From assembly GCF_004362805.1 (NCBI RefSeq), contig NZ_SNYF01000011.1, positions 1 through 64,000 on the forward strand: a DNA stretch of 64,000 nt, written 5' to 3'. Made by a program: the position numbers and the translations under genes. Each line of letters starts with the position of its first letter. Positions within the stretch are counted from its first letter, which is position 1. Positions 8,861 to 17,840 of the stretch are shown here, piece after piece. Source of the stretch: Algoriphagus boseongensis (GTDB lineage: Bacteria; Bacteroidota; Bacteroidia; Cytophagales; Cyclobacteriaceae). Under the pieces are notes generated by a model. The model was given only the letters and a program-made list of their open reading frames with translations. It searched no databases and was not told the origin of the DNA.

Positions 8861-9564
8861 TGCTCTGGACTGCTTTTCTACTTGGGTTTTTAGGTTCTTT
8901 CCACTGTGTTGGAATGTGCGGACCTATTGCCCTCGCTGTAGGAGGCAGAAGCAACCAGAAGTTTCTTTTTAATAAAGTGATTTATAATCTGGGAAGGACA
9001 CTTACTTATGCCTTTCTCGGCTTACTTGTGGGTAGTTTGGGTTTTTCTCTTTCGTTGGCTGGAGTCCAACAGGGAATCTCTATTGCCATGGGTCTTTTTG
9101 TGGTTTTGCTTTCTTTGAGTTATAAAAGAGCAGACCAATTTCTAACCATTCCGGCTTTATCGGGATTTGTCAATTGGGTGAAGTCAAGGCTTAATCGCTA
9201 TCTCCAATCAGGAGGGAAGTTTGCATTTTTTTCAACTGGAGCAGTTAACGGGCTTTTACCTTGTGGAATGGTATATATGGCTTTAGTGGTAGCCATGGGG
9301 ATGCAAAGCCCTGTTTTAGGTTCTGCCTACATGTTTTTCTTTGGTCTAGGTACTATTCCAATGCTTTTAGCCTTGATGGTTTCAGGAAGTTTTTTCCCTG
9401 TCTTCAAGAGGCAACAAATTCAAAAAGCAATTCCCTATTTGGGAATTTTGATCGGAGTATTGATGATTTTTAGGGGACTTGGACTTGGTATTCCTGGATT
9501 AAGTCCTGAATTAGCTGTTTTTGATTATGGCACTCAGCAGGTGGAAATCACCATGTGTCATTGA
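8860..9564 (+). CDS. SafE/TauE-family membrane protein (CcoH/urease-accessory type)
   Basis: A 234-aa integral membrane protein with about six helices. It begins with LGFLGSFHCVGMCGPIALAVGG and has a second half-repeat with NGLLPCGMVYMAL, both typical of the short SafE-like proteins found beside ccoGH. Those paired Cys residues suggest copper handling or export for oxidase assembly; the substrate is inferred. It ends immediately before the convergent hemN stop with no terminator between. Confidence 0.85.
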   Translation: MLWTAFLLGFLGSFHCVGMCGPIALAVGGRSNQKFLFNKVIYNLGRTLTYAFLGLLVGSLGFSLSLAGVQQGISIAMGLFVVLLSLSYKRADQFLTIPALSGFVNWVKSRLNRYLQSGGKFAFFSTGAVNGLLPCGMVYMALVVAMGMQSPVLGSAYMFFFGLGTIPMLLALMVSGSFFPVFKRQQIQKAIPYLGILIGVLMIFRGLGLGIPGLSPELAVFDYGTQQVEITMCH

Positions 9565-10923
9565 TCAAATGGCCTTACTAAATGTGGTCGTTGCCTTTTG
9601 ATTTTGATTCATTCTCAAATCAAACTGAGAACAGATATTCCTGACCACAGCCATTCCCTCTTCGGTGACTTTCAAAGTTAATTGAATGGAGTTGATGAGG
9701 TTTTCATTTTCCATTTCGTGGAGCTGTTCGAGATTATGCCTATCCAGCTTTTCCCAAATAGAAAATGGAATAGTTGCTTCCCCTTTGCAAATCAAATCCA
9801 AAATCAATTGACGGATTTGCAAATCCTCAGCAGAAAGAATATGCCCTTTAATCAAGGGAAGATGGTGATTCAAGAGATTGGTTTGATACTGCTCCATATT
9901 TTTTTCATTTTGTGCAAACCCCAACCAAACATCACTGATGCTACTTGCACCAAGGCCTAAAAGCATTTTGGACTTAATTGTAGTATAGCCCATGAAATTC
10001 CGGTGTAAGCTTCCTGATTTTTTGGCCAAGCAAAGTGGATCGTCAGGTAATGCAAAATGATCCATGCCTATTTCTTCGTATCCCATTTCAAGTAATTTTT
10101 CCTTTCCGAATTCATAAAGAGCTCGCTTAAGTTGCTCGTCTGGAAGAAAGGCTTCGAAGCTTTTTTGTGCTGGAAAAGAAGAAGGTAAATGAGCATAGCT
10201 GTAAAAGGCTATCCTTTCCGGCCGAAGTTCTGAAACCTTTGATAAGGTATCCCAAAGGGTTTCTAAATCCTGATGAGGTAGACCATAGATCAAATCGAAA
10301 TTTATGGACTGATAACCCAATGCCCGTGCATTTTCAGTCGCTTCTTTTACTTTTTCGAAAGGCTGGATTCTGTGGATGGCTTTTTGCACTTTTTCATCAA
10401 AATCCTGAATCCCGAAACTCACTCGATCAAATCCTAAGCTTCTCAGAATCTGAAGGTGTTCATACGTGGTGTTATTGGGATGACCTTCGAAGCTGAATTC
10501 TGGGTTTTCTGCGATTTGGGCTGATTTGAGAATTTTGGATAGCAAAAACTCCAAGGAATCGGGACTGAAAAAAGTCGGAGTTCCTCCTCCTAAATGAATG
10601 GAGGTAATCGTTGGGATGTCTCCTAAAATTCCAAGATAATGTTCCCACTCTCTCAGTACAGCCTCTAAATAGGGAGTCTCCACCTGATGATTTTTTGTGA
10701 TTCTCTTGTTGCACCCACAATAGGTGCAAAGACTTTCACAAAAAGGTAAATGAATGTACAAACTGATTCCCTCTTCCTTGCCGAATTGATCAAATGCTAT
10801 GCTGACCAAATCTTCCCATTTTTTTTCATCCAAGTTGTTTTCCCAAAGCGGCACAGTGGGATAGGAGGTATAGCGCGGTACAGGTTTATTGTATTTTTTG
10901 ATCAATTCAGGAGCGAGTGCCAT
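9565..10923 (-). CDS. hemN: Oxygen-independent coproporphyrinogen III oxidase (HemN)
   Basis: Radical-SAM enzyme that converts coproporphyrinogen III to protoporphyrinogen IX without oxygen. The cluster motif CESLCTYC (CX3CX2C) follows YIHLPF near residue 60, then GGGTPTFF and FDLIYGLPHQ; at 452 aa it is the full HemN length. The N-terminal VPRYTSYPT is typical. It is convergent with the SafE-like gene with zero spacing and divergent from the AlkB-type gene. Haem for cbb3 oxidase under low oxygen is the obvious link, and an FNR-like box lies in its upstream region. Confidence 0.95.
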   Translation of the reverse strand: MALAPELIKKYNKPVPRYTSYPTVPLWENNLDEKKWEDLVSIAFDQFGKEEGISLYIHLPFCESLCTYCGCNKRITKNHQVETPYLEAVLREWEHYLGILGDIPTITSIHLGGGTPTFFSPDSLEFLLSKILKSAQIAENPEFSFEGHPNNTTYEHLQILRSLGFDRVSFGIQDFDEKVQKAIHRIQPFEKVKEATENARALGYQSINFDLIYGLPHQDLETLWDTLSKVSELRPERIAFYSYAHLPSSFPAQKSFEAFLPDEQLKRALYEFGKEKLLEMGYEEIGMDHFALPDDPLCLAKKSGSLHRNFMGYTTIKSKMLLGLGASSISDVWLGFAQNEKNMEQYQTNLLNHHLPLIKGHILSAEDLQIRQLILDLICKGEATIPFSIWEKLDRHNLEQLHEMENENLINSIQLTLKVTEEGMAVVRNICSQFDLRMNQNQKATTTFSKAI

Positions 10924-10991
10924 AGTTATGAATTTTGAAGCAAATTGATCAATTGAGCTTTAGGGTTTGGTGACTAGGAATACCTAAAAAC

Positions 10992-11005
10992 CTGATTTTT
11001 GTCAG
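10992..11005. promoter_or_regulatory. FNR/CRP-like box in the hemN-alkB divergent region
   Basis: CTGAT-TTTT-GTCAG keeps the TGAT-N4-(A/G)TCA spacing and extends to an inverted repeat (CCTGA-N6-TCAGG). It lies about 75 bp from both start codons, so it could serve either gene. hemN is the expected FNR-type target. Confidence 0.5.
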
Positions 11006-11075
11006 GGATTGAATGAAAAATAGATGTGGGATTTTTGCCTTTCTACCTTAAATTAAGGCTAGAAAATAGACCCTT

Positions 11076-12170
11076 ATGTTGAACAGAAGTATCAAAAAAA
11101 TCGGATTCGTTAGCGCTTTCATTTTGCCTGCTTTATTGATTTTCGGGTATTATGCTGGAGGGCCCTTGATTTGGTCTATCCACGTGTTTGTTTTTTTGAT
11201 CATTCCATTGATGGATTATCTGGTAAAAAAGGATAATGAAAATATTGCCAAGGAAGCGGTAAGCCAGGTAGCTAAGGAAAGGTTTTACAAGTGGGTTACT
11301 TTTGGTTGGGTATATATTCAATTTGCAGTCTTATTTTGGGGCCTTTTTGTAGTCAGTACTATTGCATTAACAACAGACGAATGGATAGCTTTGGTTACTG
11401 GAATGGCCTTAGTGACTGGAGGAATTGGAATTACTGTCGCGCATGAGTTAGGCCATAAATCAGATCTTTTGGAGCAATTTTATTCCAAGGTCCTTTTGAT
11501 GACAGTTTGTTACATGCACTTTTTTATAGAACACAACAGAGGACACCATGTACGAGTAGCCACTCCCGAAGATCCTGCGACCAGTCGGTTTGGAGAAAGT
11601 TTCTATTCTTTTTGGTTTAGATCTGTAAAGGATGGCTATTTAAGCGCATGGGATTTGGAAAATGAACGCCTTCGCAAGCGAAAAATCTCTCCGTTTTCTT
11701 TTTCCAATCAAATGATCCAATTCCATTTGATAACGCTCTTGTTTATCCTTTTGACCTTTTTTGTCTTTTCTTGGATTCAAAGTCGATGGGTTTGGGAAGT
11801 CCCGGTCTTTTTTATAGCCCAGAGTATTTTGGCCTTTTCTTTACTAGAGGCTGTGAATTATCTGGAGCATTATGGGATGGAAAGAAAAAAGTTGCCTAAT
11901 GGATTTTATGAAAATGTAACTCCACTTCATTCATGGAATGCCTCCCAGCGGATCAGTAATTTCTTTCTTTTTCAGCTTCAAAGACACTCTGACCATCATT
12001 GGTTTGCCTCTAAAAGATATCAGGTTTTGGATCACCATGAGGAAAGTCCACAGTTACCTGCCGGATACTCTGCTATGATTTTGGTGGCATTTGTCCCTCC
12101 GCTTTGGTATTACCTGATGAATCCACGACTGCAAAAGTGGAAAGAAATACAGGCAATGGAATCAGTCTAG
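11076..12170 (+). CDS. alkB: AlkB-type membrane di-iron alkane/fatty-acid hydroxylase
   Basis: A 364-aa non-haem di-iron monooxygenase of the membrane. All alkane-hydroxylase histidine boxes are present: HELGHK (near residue 124), EHNRGHHVRVATPEDP, the NYLEHYG motif and LQRHSDHHW. These are followed by DHHEESPQLPAGY. It has about six membrane helices. The terminal hydroxylation of alkanes is known for the family; the true substrate here may instead be an alkyl or fatty chain. No rubredoxin or alkane regulator is adjacent. The 3' end overlaps the convergent BatA gene by 9 bp. Confidence 0.9.
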   Translation: MLNRSIKKIGFVSAFILPALLIFGYYAGGPLIWSIHVFVFLIIPLMDYLVKKDNENIAKEAVSQVAKERFYKWVTFGWVYIQFAVLFWGLFVVSTIALTTDEWIALVTGMALVTGGIGITVAHELGHKSDLLEQFYSKVLLMTVCYMHFFIEHNRGHHVRVATPEDPATSRFGESFYSFWFRSVKDGYLSAWDLENERLRKRKISPFSFSNQMIQFHLITLLFILLTFFVFSWIQSRWVWEVPVFFIAQSILAFSLLEAVNYLEHYGMERKKLPNGFYENVTPLHSWNASQRISNFFLFQLQRHSDHHWFASKRYQVLDHHEESPQLPAGYSAMILVAFVPPLWYYLMNPRLQKWKEIQAMESV

Positions 12171-13205
12171 TAAGAAATTATTGAGGAAAGTACTCTTCAA
12201 CCAAAGCCAGCATAAGAAAAACAGCATGGCCCAGAAAAGGTAAATTCTGTAGTAATCCGTAGTTTCCTTGTATCTGTTTTCCAGAATTTCAGCTTTTTCC
12301 AAGGTGTCTATTCGATCAAAAATAGCTTTCAATGCATTTCCATCTGAAGCCCGATAAAATTCTCCGCCCCCAATTCTCGCAATTTCCCGAAGGGTAGTCT
12401 CATCCAAATAGCTTTCCACCATTTGAGGTCTTCCAAAGAAGTCTGTTCCGTAAGGCACCATTCCGTCTTTTCCGACAGCGATAGTATAAATTTTAATGTT
12501 AAAAGCGGAAGCTAATTGGGCGGCGAAAAGTGGGTCGACATTTCCGGCATTACTTTCCCCATCCGACAAAAGGATCATGACCTTGGAAGGAATCTCGCTT
12601 TCCTTCATTCGGTTGGTTCCAGCTGCTAAGGCCGAACCTATGGCAGTTCCTTTAGCTTCAATCATTTGAAAATTGATCTCCTTGATCAATTCGGTGAGTA
12701 ATTCATAATCATTGGTCAATGGAGAAAGAGAATAGGCTTCTCCTGCAAAAACAACCATTCCAATTCTATCACCAAATCGACCATCAATGAAATCTATGGC
12801 GGTTTGCTTCGCAGACTCCAGACGGTTTGGGGTGAAATCTTGCAAATCCATGGATTCAGAAATATCCATGATCAAAAGGATATCAATCCCTTCGGTGAAT
12901 TGTTCTACCCGTTCATTGCTTCGTTGAGGTCTTGCCAAAGCTATTACAATCAAAAGCAGGGAAAGCATGAAAAATACCGTTGGAACTAGCCTGAGATAAG
13001 TCCAGGGGTTTCCTTTTGCCACACGCTTTGGAAGTGATAATTCCAACACCGGGTTTTTGAGGAATTTCACGAATTTTCTCACCAAGAGAAACACTGGAAT
13101 GATCCAAAGTAGGTTTAGGAAAATAGGTTTTTCCCATTCGTAGGATTGGAAGGTCTCAGGCAAAAACCAAGACCAGCTAAAAAACTCAAGCAGGAGTTCT
13201 CTCAT
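12162..13205 (-). CDS. batA: BatA-like VWA-domain membrane protein
   Basis: A 347-aa protein with two N-terminal membrane helices, a von Willebrand factor A domain (about residues 100-300) and a C-terminal helix. The MIDAS motif DISES is intact in LLIMDISESMD, with the later LLSDGESNAG segment. Bat proteins belong to aerotolerance operons of Bacteroidota; biochemical function is unsettled. It overlaps the upstream BatD-like gene by 20 bp, so the two are coupled. Confidence 0.88.
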   Translation of the reverse strand: MRELLLEFFSWSWFLPETFQSYEWEKPIFLNLLWIIPVFLLVRKFVKFLKNPVLELSLPKRVAKGNPWTYLRLVPTVFFMLSLLLIVIALARPQRSNERVEQFTEGIDILLIMDISESMDLQDFTPNRLESAKQTAIDFIDGRFGDRIGMVVFAGEAYSLSPLTNDYELLTELIKEINFQMIEAKGTAIGSALAAGTNRMKESEIPSKVMILLSDGESNAGNVDPLFAAQLASAFNIKIYTIAVGKDGMVPYGTDFFGRPQMVESYLDETTLREIARIGGGEFYRASDGNALKAIFDRIDTLEKAEILENRYKETTDYYRIYLFWAMLFFLCWLWLKSTFLNNFLLD

Positions 13206-14082
13206 TTCGGATCTGGTTTAATTTTTCCTGGTATTTGGTTTTGGCAAGTTGAAGCAGGTATTGAGCGGATTCTTCGGTATTCGCTTCTTTTCCTGCATAG
13301 ATGATCATGTCAATGGATCTCAAGGCTTTTAAGATTTGAGGATCGCCGAGCTCTTGTGCAATTTCACTCGAAGTCCATTCCTGGAAAGGCATGCCTGTGA
13401 TGCTTTCGAGGTATCCTTTCCAAAGTCCAACCACCTCATCTGCCAACTCAATTGCTGGGGTTTGATTAAGTAAAGCGGTAAGCTTTTTCCATTTTCTCTC
13501 AAATTGCATCCACCTTAGCTTTTCTCTTTTTGCTTTGAGGAAAGCTTTGATTCGCTTCGCAAAAAGCAGAAGGAAAGCACCTAAAAACAAGACAACTGCT
13601 CCAAAAATCAACAAACCGATCAACCAATTGAAGGATTTTTCCAAAGGCTGGTAGACATTGTTTTCTTTAAATACCAACTGCTCAGGAATAGAATCCAGCA
13701 TTAATTTTAGTTTTAGTTCGGCCTCTCCCGAATAATAAGTCAAACTATCATATCTAGTGACTTCATAGACCGGAAGAGACAGATAGGAGCTGGGTTCTAA
13801 TGAGAAATTAGAGAGAAAATATACCGCACTATCCAAAGTCGTTCCTTCCTGAGTGGAGGAAATGAAGGTTTTTTTCTCCAACAGGACAAAAGGAGAAAAA
13901 TCATAAGCAGAATCAGGAAAAAAGAGTTGAGATCCCTCAGGATATTTTGCTTTCAACACGAAGCCTACTCTTTCCCCAAGTTTAGCTGAATCTTGGGTGA
14001 AATATCCTTCCACTTCCACCTGCTGAGAAAAAGCAGGAAGAGTGAGGATTACCATGAAAAAAATGGAAAGGTATTTACCCAC
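13186..14082 (-). CDS. BatD-like membrane protein
   Basis: A 298-aa protein with an N-terminal signal peptide (about residues 1-19, cleaved near AFSQQ), a beta-rich periplasmic part, one membrane helix near residues 153-175 and a cytoplasmic helical tail. It sits between DUF58 and BatA genes with overlaps on both sides (8 and 20 bp), the usual place of the small BatD/DUF4381-like subunit. The family call rests largely on this order and topology. Confidence 0.7.
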   Translation of the reverse strand: MGKYLSIFFMVILTLPAFSQQVEVEGYFTQDSAKLGERVGFVLKAKYPEGSQLFFPDSAYDFSPFVLLEKKTFISSTQEGTTLDSAVYFLSNFSLEPSSYLSLPVYEVTRYDSLTYYSGEAELKLKLMLDSIPEQLVFKENNVYQPLEKSFNWLIGLLIFGAVVLFLGAFLLLFAKRIKAFLKAKREKLRWMQFERKWKKLTALLNQTPAIELADEVVGLWKGYLESITGMPFQEWTSSEIAQELGDPQILKALRSIDMIIYAGKEANTEESAQYLLQLAKTKYQEKLNQIRNERTPA

Positions 14083-14953
14083 GTTTCATTCGTTTGTTTC
14101 TGTACTTAAACAAATCAATCAGAGGAGCCACGATGTCCTGTGTGGTGTCAATTGCCAAATAGTTGATCTGGTTTTTCTTGCATATTTCTTTGAGATGATC
14201 CCTCTCCAGCGTAAATGTATCGGAGATTTTTTTGGAGAAACTTCCAAATACAGTATTGACCCAAGTCGTCTTACCTCGCTCTTTATCATAGATGGGTATA
14301 ATTCCCAAAGAAGGAAGTGCAGATTCTCGTGGGTCTGTAAGTTGAATAGCTACCAAATCATGCCTTTCAGCCAAGGCCCGGAAAGACCTTTCGTAGTTTT
14401 CATCGATGAAGTCAGAAATCACAATAATGATACTTCTCTTCTTGATCAGATTCAAGGCAAAGGTAAACATCCCGTTCAGGTCTGTCTTCAGGCTTTTGTT
14501 TTTGTGATCAAAAATCCCCCCGATCACTTTGATCCCTTGCTTACTTCCTTTGGCCGGAAGGATCAATTTTTCCTGTTGATCTGAATAGGAAATCAATCCT
14601 ATTTGACTTCCTTCATAGACAGCGGCAAGTGTTAGAACTCCCGCAACTAGCTTTCCTTGATCAATTTTTTTGTTTCCCAATTGACCAATGTCCTGACTTC
14701 CAGAGATGTCTAGGAGGAAATAGACGGATTGTTCCTTGTCCTCCCGAAAGGTTTTTACAAAAGTACCATGGCCTTTTGCGGAAACCTTCCATTCTATGGT
14801 TCGTACGTCATCTCCGTACTGGTATGGCCTTAGGTCGTCAAATTCCAAACCAGATCCTTTGAAAAGAGATTGGTATTCCCCCTGAAGATGGTTGTTAGCC
14901 ACCTTTCTGATCATGATTTCATACTTTCTGAGTTTACTGAACAGCTGATCCAT
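14075..14953 (-). CDS. DUF58 domain protein of the Bat operon
   Basis: A 292-aa soluble protein with the DUF58 signature DLRPYQYGDDVRTIEWKVSAK near residue 40-60, followed by a VWA-like fold with LLDISGSQD. DUF58 proteins usually sit behind a MoxR AAA+ ATPase. No moxR gene is present here: the region upstream is 105 bp of non-coding DNA followed by a divergent gene. This is the first gene of the three-gene operon. Confidence 0.9.
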   Translation of the reverse strand: MDQLFSKLRKYEIMIRKVANNHLQGEYQSLFKGSGLEFDDLRPYQYGDDVRTIEWKVSAKGHGTFVKTFREDKEQSVYFLLDISGSQDIGQLGNKKIDQGKLVAGVLTLAAVYEGSQIGLISYSDQQEKLILPAKGSKQGIKVIGGIFDHKNKSLKTDLNGMFTFALNLIKKRSIIIVISDFIDENYERSFRALAERHDLVAIQLTDPRESALPSLGIIPIYDKERGKTTWVNTVFGSFSKKISDTFTLERDHLKEICKKNQINYLAIDTTQDIVAPLIDLFKYRNKRMKRG

Positions 14954-15058
14954 GGGGGTGAATTGAGTGGCCTAAGTTAAGCCCTTGGGCTGAATTATAA
15001 AATTTGTCTTCCGTAATCGGTCGGGGGAATATCCGTTAAAAAACCCTAATTTTAGCAC

Positions 15059-15412
15059 GTGAAACGAATACTGTTACCTTTCTTGATTTTAATTTTTGCC
15101 AGCTCTTGTCTATCCAAGAAAAAGACCCCCGAGGGTTTGTTGGATGAAGAGCAAATGGTTGCCATCCTTTTGGACATCCAATTGACAGAAGGAATTGTGA
15201 GTGCCTTGCCGATTCCCTATGATTCATCAACTATGGTTTATGGACTTCTAGAAAAAGAGATTTTTCTTAAACATGGAGTGCCTGATTCGGTTTTCACATC
15301 TAGTATGAAGTATTACCTGGAAGATGCCGCCATGATGGAAAAAATTTACGCTAGGGTGATAGATTCCCTGATGGTAAAAGAAGCCAATCCAGGAATAGAG
15401 GAAAGAATGTAA
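15059..15412 (+). CDS. DUF4296 lipoprotein
   Basis: A 117-aa predicted lipoprotein: the signal ends at LIFASSC (lipobox Cys at about residue 17), then the Bacteroidota DUF4296 pattern LLDEEQMVAILLDIQLTEG. GTG at 15059 is used as start because it gives the complete signal peptide. Its stop shares TAATG with mutS2, so the two genes are translationally coupled. Function unknown. Confidence 0.85.
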   Translation: MKRILLPFLILIFASSCLSKKKTPEGLLDEEQMVAILLDIQLTEGIVSALPIPYDSSTMVYGLLEKEIFLKHGVPDSVFTSSMKYYLEDAAMMEKIYARVIDSLMVKEANPGIEERM

Positions 15413-17799
15413 TGCTATATCCCTCCAATCTCGAACAGAAAATTAATTTTGTCAAAATCAAGGAATTGCTGAAAGAAGAGTGTACCTCTTCTTTGGGGCA
15501 GGAATATGTTGAAAAAGTTGCTTTTTCCTCAGACAACAAGCTCGTTGGCAAACTTCTAGACCAAACCGAGGAGTTTCTGAACATCCTTATTTCTGGCGAG
15601 CCTTTTCCTTCTTCAAACTTTACCAACCTCACGCCTTTTTTGGAAAAGGCGAAGCTGGAAGGAGCTTTTCTGGATCAGGAGGAATTTTATGAGGTTAAGC
15701 TTGCGCTTCAAACCCTCAGAGGCTGTATCTCATTTTTCCAAAAGCACGGAGAGAATTATCCAGCTTTGGGGAATTTACTCGGGCTCTTGCTGGACTTGGA
15801 TTTGGGATTGCTCAAAGCTATTGATCAGATCATTGATGAGAAAGGAAAAATTCGCAGCAATGCCAGCAAGGAACTCCAGTTAATCAGAAATCAGCTTTTG
15901 TACGAAGAATCCAGACTTCGGAAAGTGATGGATAGGATTTTTAAAGATGCCCGAGCAAAAGGCTTGACGCCCGAAGACGCGGCGATGACCATTCGAGGAG
16001 GAAGAATGGTAATTCCTGTAGCAGCTGAAAACAAGAGAAAGCTTCGAGGCTTTATTCATGATGAATCTGCAACGGGTCAGACAGTTTTCATGGAACCTGA
16101 GGAAGCCTTGGATATCAACAATGAAATCCGGGACCTCGAATACATGGAAAAGCGGGAAATCATCCGGATTTTAACCCGATTGACTGACCAGCTGAGACCG
16201 TCCATTCCTGCCTTGCGTAAAGCCACCAATTATTTGGGTTTGATAGATTTTATTCGTGCCAAAGCCAAATTTGCTCAGAAAACAGAAAGTGTAAAACCGG
16301 TTTTGTCCAAAGAGAAGACTTTGAATTGGACTCGGGCAAGGCATCCCATTTTGGAAAAAATTCTAAAATCCCAAGGGAGGAAAATAGTGCCTCTGGATGT
16401 TAAATTGGAGGGGAATGCAAGGCTTTTGATAATTTCCGGCCCTAATGCCGGGGGTAAATCAGTGACCTTAAAAACGGTTGCTTTGTTGCAATACATGCTC
16501 CAATGTGGACTTTTGATCCCCGTTCATCCGGATTCTAGGAGTTCCTTGTTTGATAATTTTTTTATTGACATAGGAGATGAACAAAACCTGGAAAATGACT
16601 TGAGTACTTATTCATCACACTTGATGAGTATGAAGCATTTTACCCAGTTTGCCACCAAAAAGACCATTCTCTTCATTGATGAATTCGGTACTGGTACGGA
16701 ACCTCAATTTGGCGGGGCAATTGCCGAATCTATCCTTTTGGCTTTGAATAAATTAGGAGCTTTCGGGGTGATCACCACACACTATGGAAATCTTAAGCAA
16801 TTGGCTAACAAAAACCAAGGCTTGGTAAATGGTGCCATGCGCTACGATGTGGATCGCTTGGAGCCGATTTATCAATTGGAAATTGGCAAGCCCGGTTCTT
16901 CTTTTGCTTTGGAAATTGCTTCAATAATAGGCTTGTCCAAAGAGATTTTAGCTTACGCAAAAGGTCATATAGGGGAAGAGCGGGTTCGGTATGATCGATT
17001 ATTGACCCAATTGGAAAACGAGAAAAATCAATACACCAGTCTTCTGGATGAGGTAAAGAAAAAAGACAAGCTTCTCCAAACTCGACTCAAAGAATATAAT
17101 CAGCTCAAAGAAACTCTTGAACTGACGAAGAAAAGATACATTCAGGAAGCCAAGCTTGAGGCAAAGTCCCTTTTGGATCAGACGAATAAAAAGATCGAGG
17201 CGGTAATTCGGGAAATCAAAGAAGGAAAGGCCGAAAAGGAAGTTACCAAGCTGGTGAGAAAAGAATTGGAGGAGTTTAAGAAAGAAGTCAAGCCAGAGAA
17301 AGTAGCGCCAAAAGATCCTGAAATTTTGGTCATTGGAGGAAAAATTGAACCCGGAGATTGGGTAAGGTTGAAAGACAATGGAGCGGTAGCCGAGGTAGTT
17401 TCGATCAAAAATAAAGATGTGGAAATTGCCATTGGAGACTTGAAGTCAAATGTGAAGCTTACCCGTTTGGAAAAAATTTCGAAAGGTGAATTTAAAAAAG
17501 AAGTGAAGGCCTCCGAGAAAAGAGGAAACTACAATACCAACGAAAAAATGATGGAGTATTCTCCCAATCTTGACCTTAGGGGAAGAAGAGGAGAGGAGAT
17601 TTTAGCCATGATTCAAACCTTTATTGACGAAGGGTATATGCTGGGTGTGAAAAATCTCCGGATTGTTCATGGGAAAGGAGACGGAATTTTGAGAGAAATC
17701 ACCAGAAATCTGCTCAGAACCATGCCTCAAGTTGGAAGGATGGAGGATGAACATGCCGATCGCGGTGGAGCTGGGGTTACCTTGGTGACATTGAAATAA
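15412..17799 (+). CDS. mutS2: Endonuclease MutS2
   Basis: A 795-aa MutS-family ATPase of the MutS2 branch, linked to recombination suppression and ribosome-collision rescue in other bacteria. It lacks the mismatch-recognition N-terminal domain. The ATPase shows GPNAGGKS (Walker A, near residue 344) and LFIDEFGTGTEP (Walker B), then a long charged coiled coil (about 530-640) and a C-terminal Smr nuclease domain with DLRGRR and VHGKGDGILR. Full length. It follows the DUF4296 gene directly and ends at a strong terminator. Confidence 0.95.
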   Translation: MLYPSNLEQKINFVKIKELLKEECTSSLGQEYVEKVAFSSDNKLVGKLLDQTEEFLNILISGEPFPSSNFTNLTPFLEKAKLEGAFLDQEEFYEVKLALQTLRGCISFFQKHGENYPALGNLLGLLLDLDLGLLKAIDQIIDEKGKIRSNASKELQLIRNQLLYEESRLRKVMDRIFKDARAKGLTPEDAAMTIRGGRMVIPVAAENKRKLRGFIHDESATGQTVFMEPEEALDINNEIRDLEYMEKREIIRILTRLTDQLRPSIPALRKATNYLGLIDFIRAKAKFAQKTESVKPVLSKEKTLNWTRARHPILEKILKSQGRKIVPLDVKLEGNARLLIISGPNAGGKSVTLKTVALLQYMLQCGLLIPVHPDSRSSLFDNFFIDIGDEQNLENDLSTYSSHLMSMKHFTQFATKKTILFIDEFGTGTEPQFGGAIAESILLALNKLGAFGVITTHYGNLKQLANKNQGLVNGAMRYDVDRLEPIYQLEIGKPGSSFALEIASIIGLSKEILAYAKGHIGEERVRYDRLLTQLENEKNQYTSLLDEVKKKDKLLQTRLKEYNQLKETLELTKKRYIQEAKLEAKSLLDQTNKKIEAVIREIKEGKAEKEVTKLVRKELEEFKKEVKPEKVAPKDPEILVIGGKIEPGDWVRLKDNGAVAEVVSIKNKDVEIAIGDLKSNVKLTRLEKISKGEFKKEVKASEKRGNYNTNEKMMEYSPNLDLRGRRGEEILAMIQTFIDEGYMLGVKNLRIVHGKGDGILREITRNLLRTMPQVGRMEDEHADRGGAGVTLVTLK

Positions 17800-17801
17800 A
17801 A

Positions 17802-17823
17802 AAGGGAGCTTTTCGGCTCCCTT
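17802..17823. terminator. Bidirectional terminator between mutS2 and the lipoprotein gene
   Basis: An 8-bp perfect stem (AAGGGAGC/GCTCCCTT) with a short loop, A-rich on the left and followed by AAATTTTT on the right. It stands between two convergent genes and can serve both strands. Confidence 0.8.
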
Positions 17824-17840
17824 AAATTTTTCTAGGTGGG

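Noticed and set aside
10943..10954. 12-bp palindrome AATTGATCAATT before hemN
   Set aside because: It has no 4-nt spacer, so it does not fit FNR/CRP geometry, and such short AT palindromes arise often by chance in AT-rich spacers.
15048..15064. parS-like sequence CACGTGAAAC before the DUF4296 gene
   Set aside because: Only the right half matches the known TGTTTCACGTGAAACA consensus; the left arm differs at three of five positions, and it is 45 kb from parB.
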